Shown piece after piece: positions 62,858-64,000 of a stretch of 64,000 nt of DNA (position 1 is the first letter of the stretch; every line of letters starts with the position of its first letter). Position numbers and translations under genes: made by a program. The stretch lies in the NCBI GenBank assembly GCA_964036045.1, contig OZ038391.1, forward strand, positions 42,295,621 through 42,359,620. The letters are read 5' to 3'. Under the pieces are notes generated by a model. It ran no database searches, was not told the origin of the DNA, and was given only the letters and a program-made list of their open reading frames with translations. This DNA comes from Eutreptiella sp. 'Long Island Sound 2002' (lineage: Eukaryota > Euglenozoa > Euglenophyceae > Eutreptiales > Eutreptiaceae).

Positions 62858-64000
62858 CTGTGAGACAGGGACGAGTTGACCCAGACCGGTTCTGTTGCAA
62901 CCCACCCACGAACTACTCGTCAAGGGGTCGGGGGATAAACAGCAGTCACCTCGGACCCGCAACCATTTCAATGCAGAAGTGAAAAAGAATTTTCAGAATC
63001 GTCCTTTTTTTTAGGATAGGCAAAGATTTAATAGCAGAGTGTTTTCCTGAGTTGACTTTTGACCCTGCGCAGGTCGCTAGTTCGGAGACACTGTTGCCCT
63101 TTGTCCCCACCTGCAATGCAGATGAGGGGCACTGGACAGCCATCACGAGCTCCCCCTTGAGCCGACACAGCGCACAAATACTGCTGCCAGAGAACATTTT
63201 GAGTGGTCTGAGGGGCAGAATGGTTTACAAAGAGATGCACACGAGCCCTCAGCATGCATGAGATTACTCAACCAATTAATATTTTCATGCAACACGATGT
63301 TCGCTCAGACCAATACTGGCCCCTGCACACAGTGTGGCGTATGACCGCAGTACACATCACCTCCTACCCCACCCCTAAGCGGATACCACTTCCAAATGTT
63401 CTGCAGAGCGGGACACGCAGCTGTTCCCCTTTCAGGTAAATCACAACAAAGGCTTTGGCGACGATCTGTCTGGATTTTTCACTGCACGGCTGGACAATGC
63501 CTTGGCAGGTCTTCAACCAAGGGACAGTGCCCCAACCCTAGCTCTTGGGCCTCCCTGTGTGGACCGGAGCACTGGAGTCTGGCATATACAATGTGGCACC
63601 ACAAACTCTTGTGTACACAAGGCTGTCCAGCCAGGTGGGCCACCGCCGTTGCCGGGGCGGGGGAGCGGGGGCGATGTCCACGGTCACGCAGGAGCCGACC
63701 CACACGTTAATCAGCACTCATCAGCCCCAACAAACACTCATCGGACTCCCAAAAAAATATTGACCCACACACACTGAGATGCCCAAATGCGCTGGATCAA
63801 CTCCCACATACTTAAGTAGCCCCGCAGGCTCAATATCTCTCGGGGACATTCAGAACGTGCCAACACGGAGCAAATTCGCAAATTTTCAGGGTTTTCTCAT
63901 GTTTTGGTCCAATGCACTAAAATTTCGTTCCATAGGGGGGGTATGTGTATGCTTTTCGAAATCTGTGAGAAAAGGCCGTTTCAGAAATGTATGGGCTGGG
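62858..64000. other. Intron or upstream sequence of the WD40 gene
   Basis: This follows (on the minus strand, precedes) the first WD40 exon seen. No further WD-type exon is recognisable, so the 5' part of the gene is probably outside the window. No other gene is seen. Confidence 0.5.

Overview
The window is eukaryotic nuclear DNA from a protist or alga. The evidence is spliced genes with introns of 0.4 to 14 kb, a pentatricopeptide-repeat (PPR) gene as in plastid-bearing lineages, a WD40 gene of the WDR49/WDR64 type found in ciliated or flagellated organisms, very low gene density, and dense retroelement, MITE, SINE-like and satellite sequence. I cannot name the species. Degenerate 5' splice sites with a frequent AG|G at both junctions recall dinoflagellates and relatives, but this is only a hint. 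There are no bacterial operons, ribosome binding sites or CRISPR arrays.

Four real genes are supported, all on the minus strand. (1) 391-5917: the 3' part of a PPR-like gene, four exons. (2) 12412-19010: a complete three-exon RidA/YjgF/UK114-family gene, 163 aa, with a hydrophobic N-terminal anchor. (3) 23560-24036: a small secreted protein with a signal peptide and a Cys-containing domain that I recall from algal and protist proteomes. (4) 34470-62857: the 3' part of a WDR49/WDR64-like WD40 gene, eight exons. Exon junctions of genes 1, 2 and 4 were set by hand from GT-AG sites, phase agreement and continuity of the protein family across each join.

Most of the rest is accessory DNA, much of it inside introns. 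Intron 3 of the WD40 gene (about 14.4 kb) holds an 8-kb T-poor retroelement tract in sense orientation. It carries a decayed reverse transcriptase, CCCH zinc fingers, Tudor/SH3-like segments and an OTU-like protease segment, plus a 412-bp tandem repeat and a 752-bp TA-flanked MITE. Two short elements with C-rich terminal inverted repeats (3144-3668 in a PPR intron; 26753-27326) each encode a Tudor-like domain and share subterminal motifs. They look like a small mobile family and are the best candidate for something undescribed. The RidA intron 1 holds a 147-bp MITE with perfect 26-bp inverted repeats and a 6-bp target duplication, a tRNA-like SINE, AT-rich palindromes and a 48-bp satellite whose units each form a hairpin. 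Two other copies of the SINE family lie at 41.25-41.91 kb and 48.70-48.86 kb. Long G or C homopolymers (often 13 to 23 bases) are scattered throughout.

The four host genes do not form a functional unit. Likely roles are organellar RNA metabolism (PPR), axonemal or ciliary scaffolding (WD40), metabolite-damage control or a diverged role (Rid), and an extracytoplasmic unknown.
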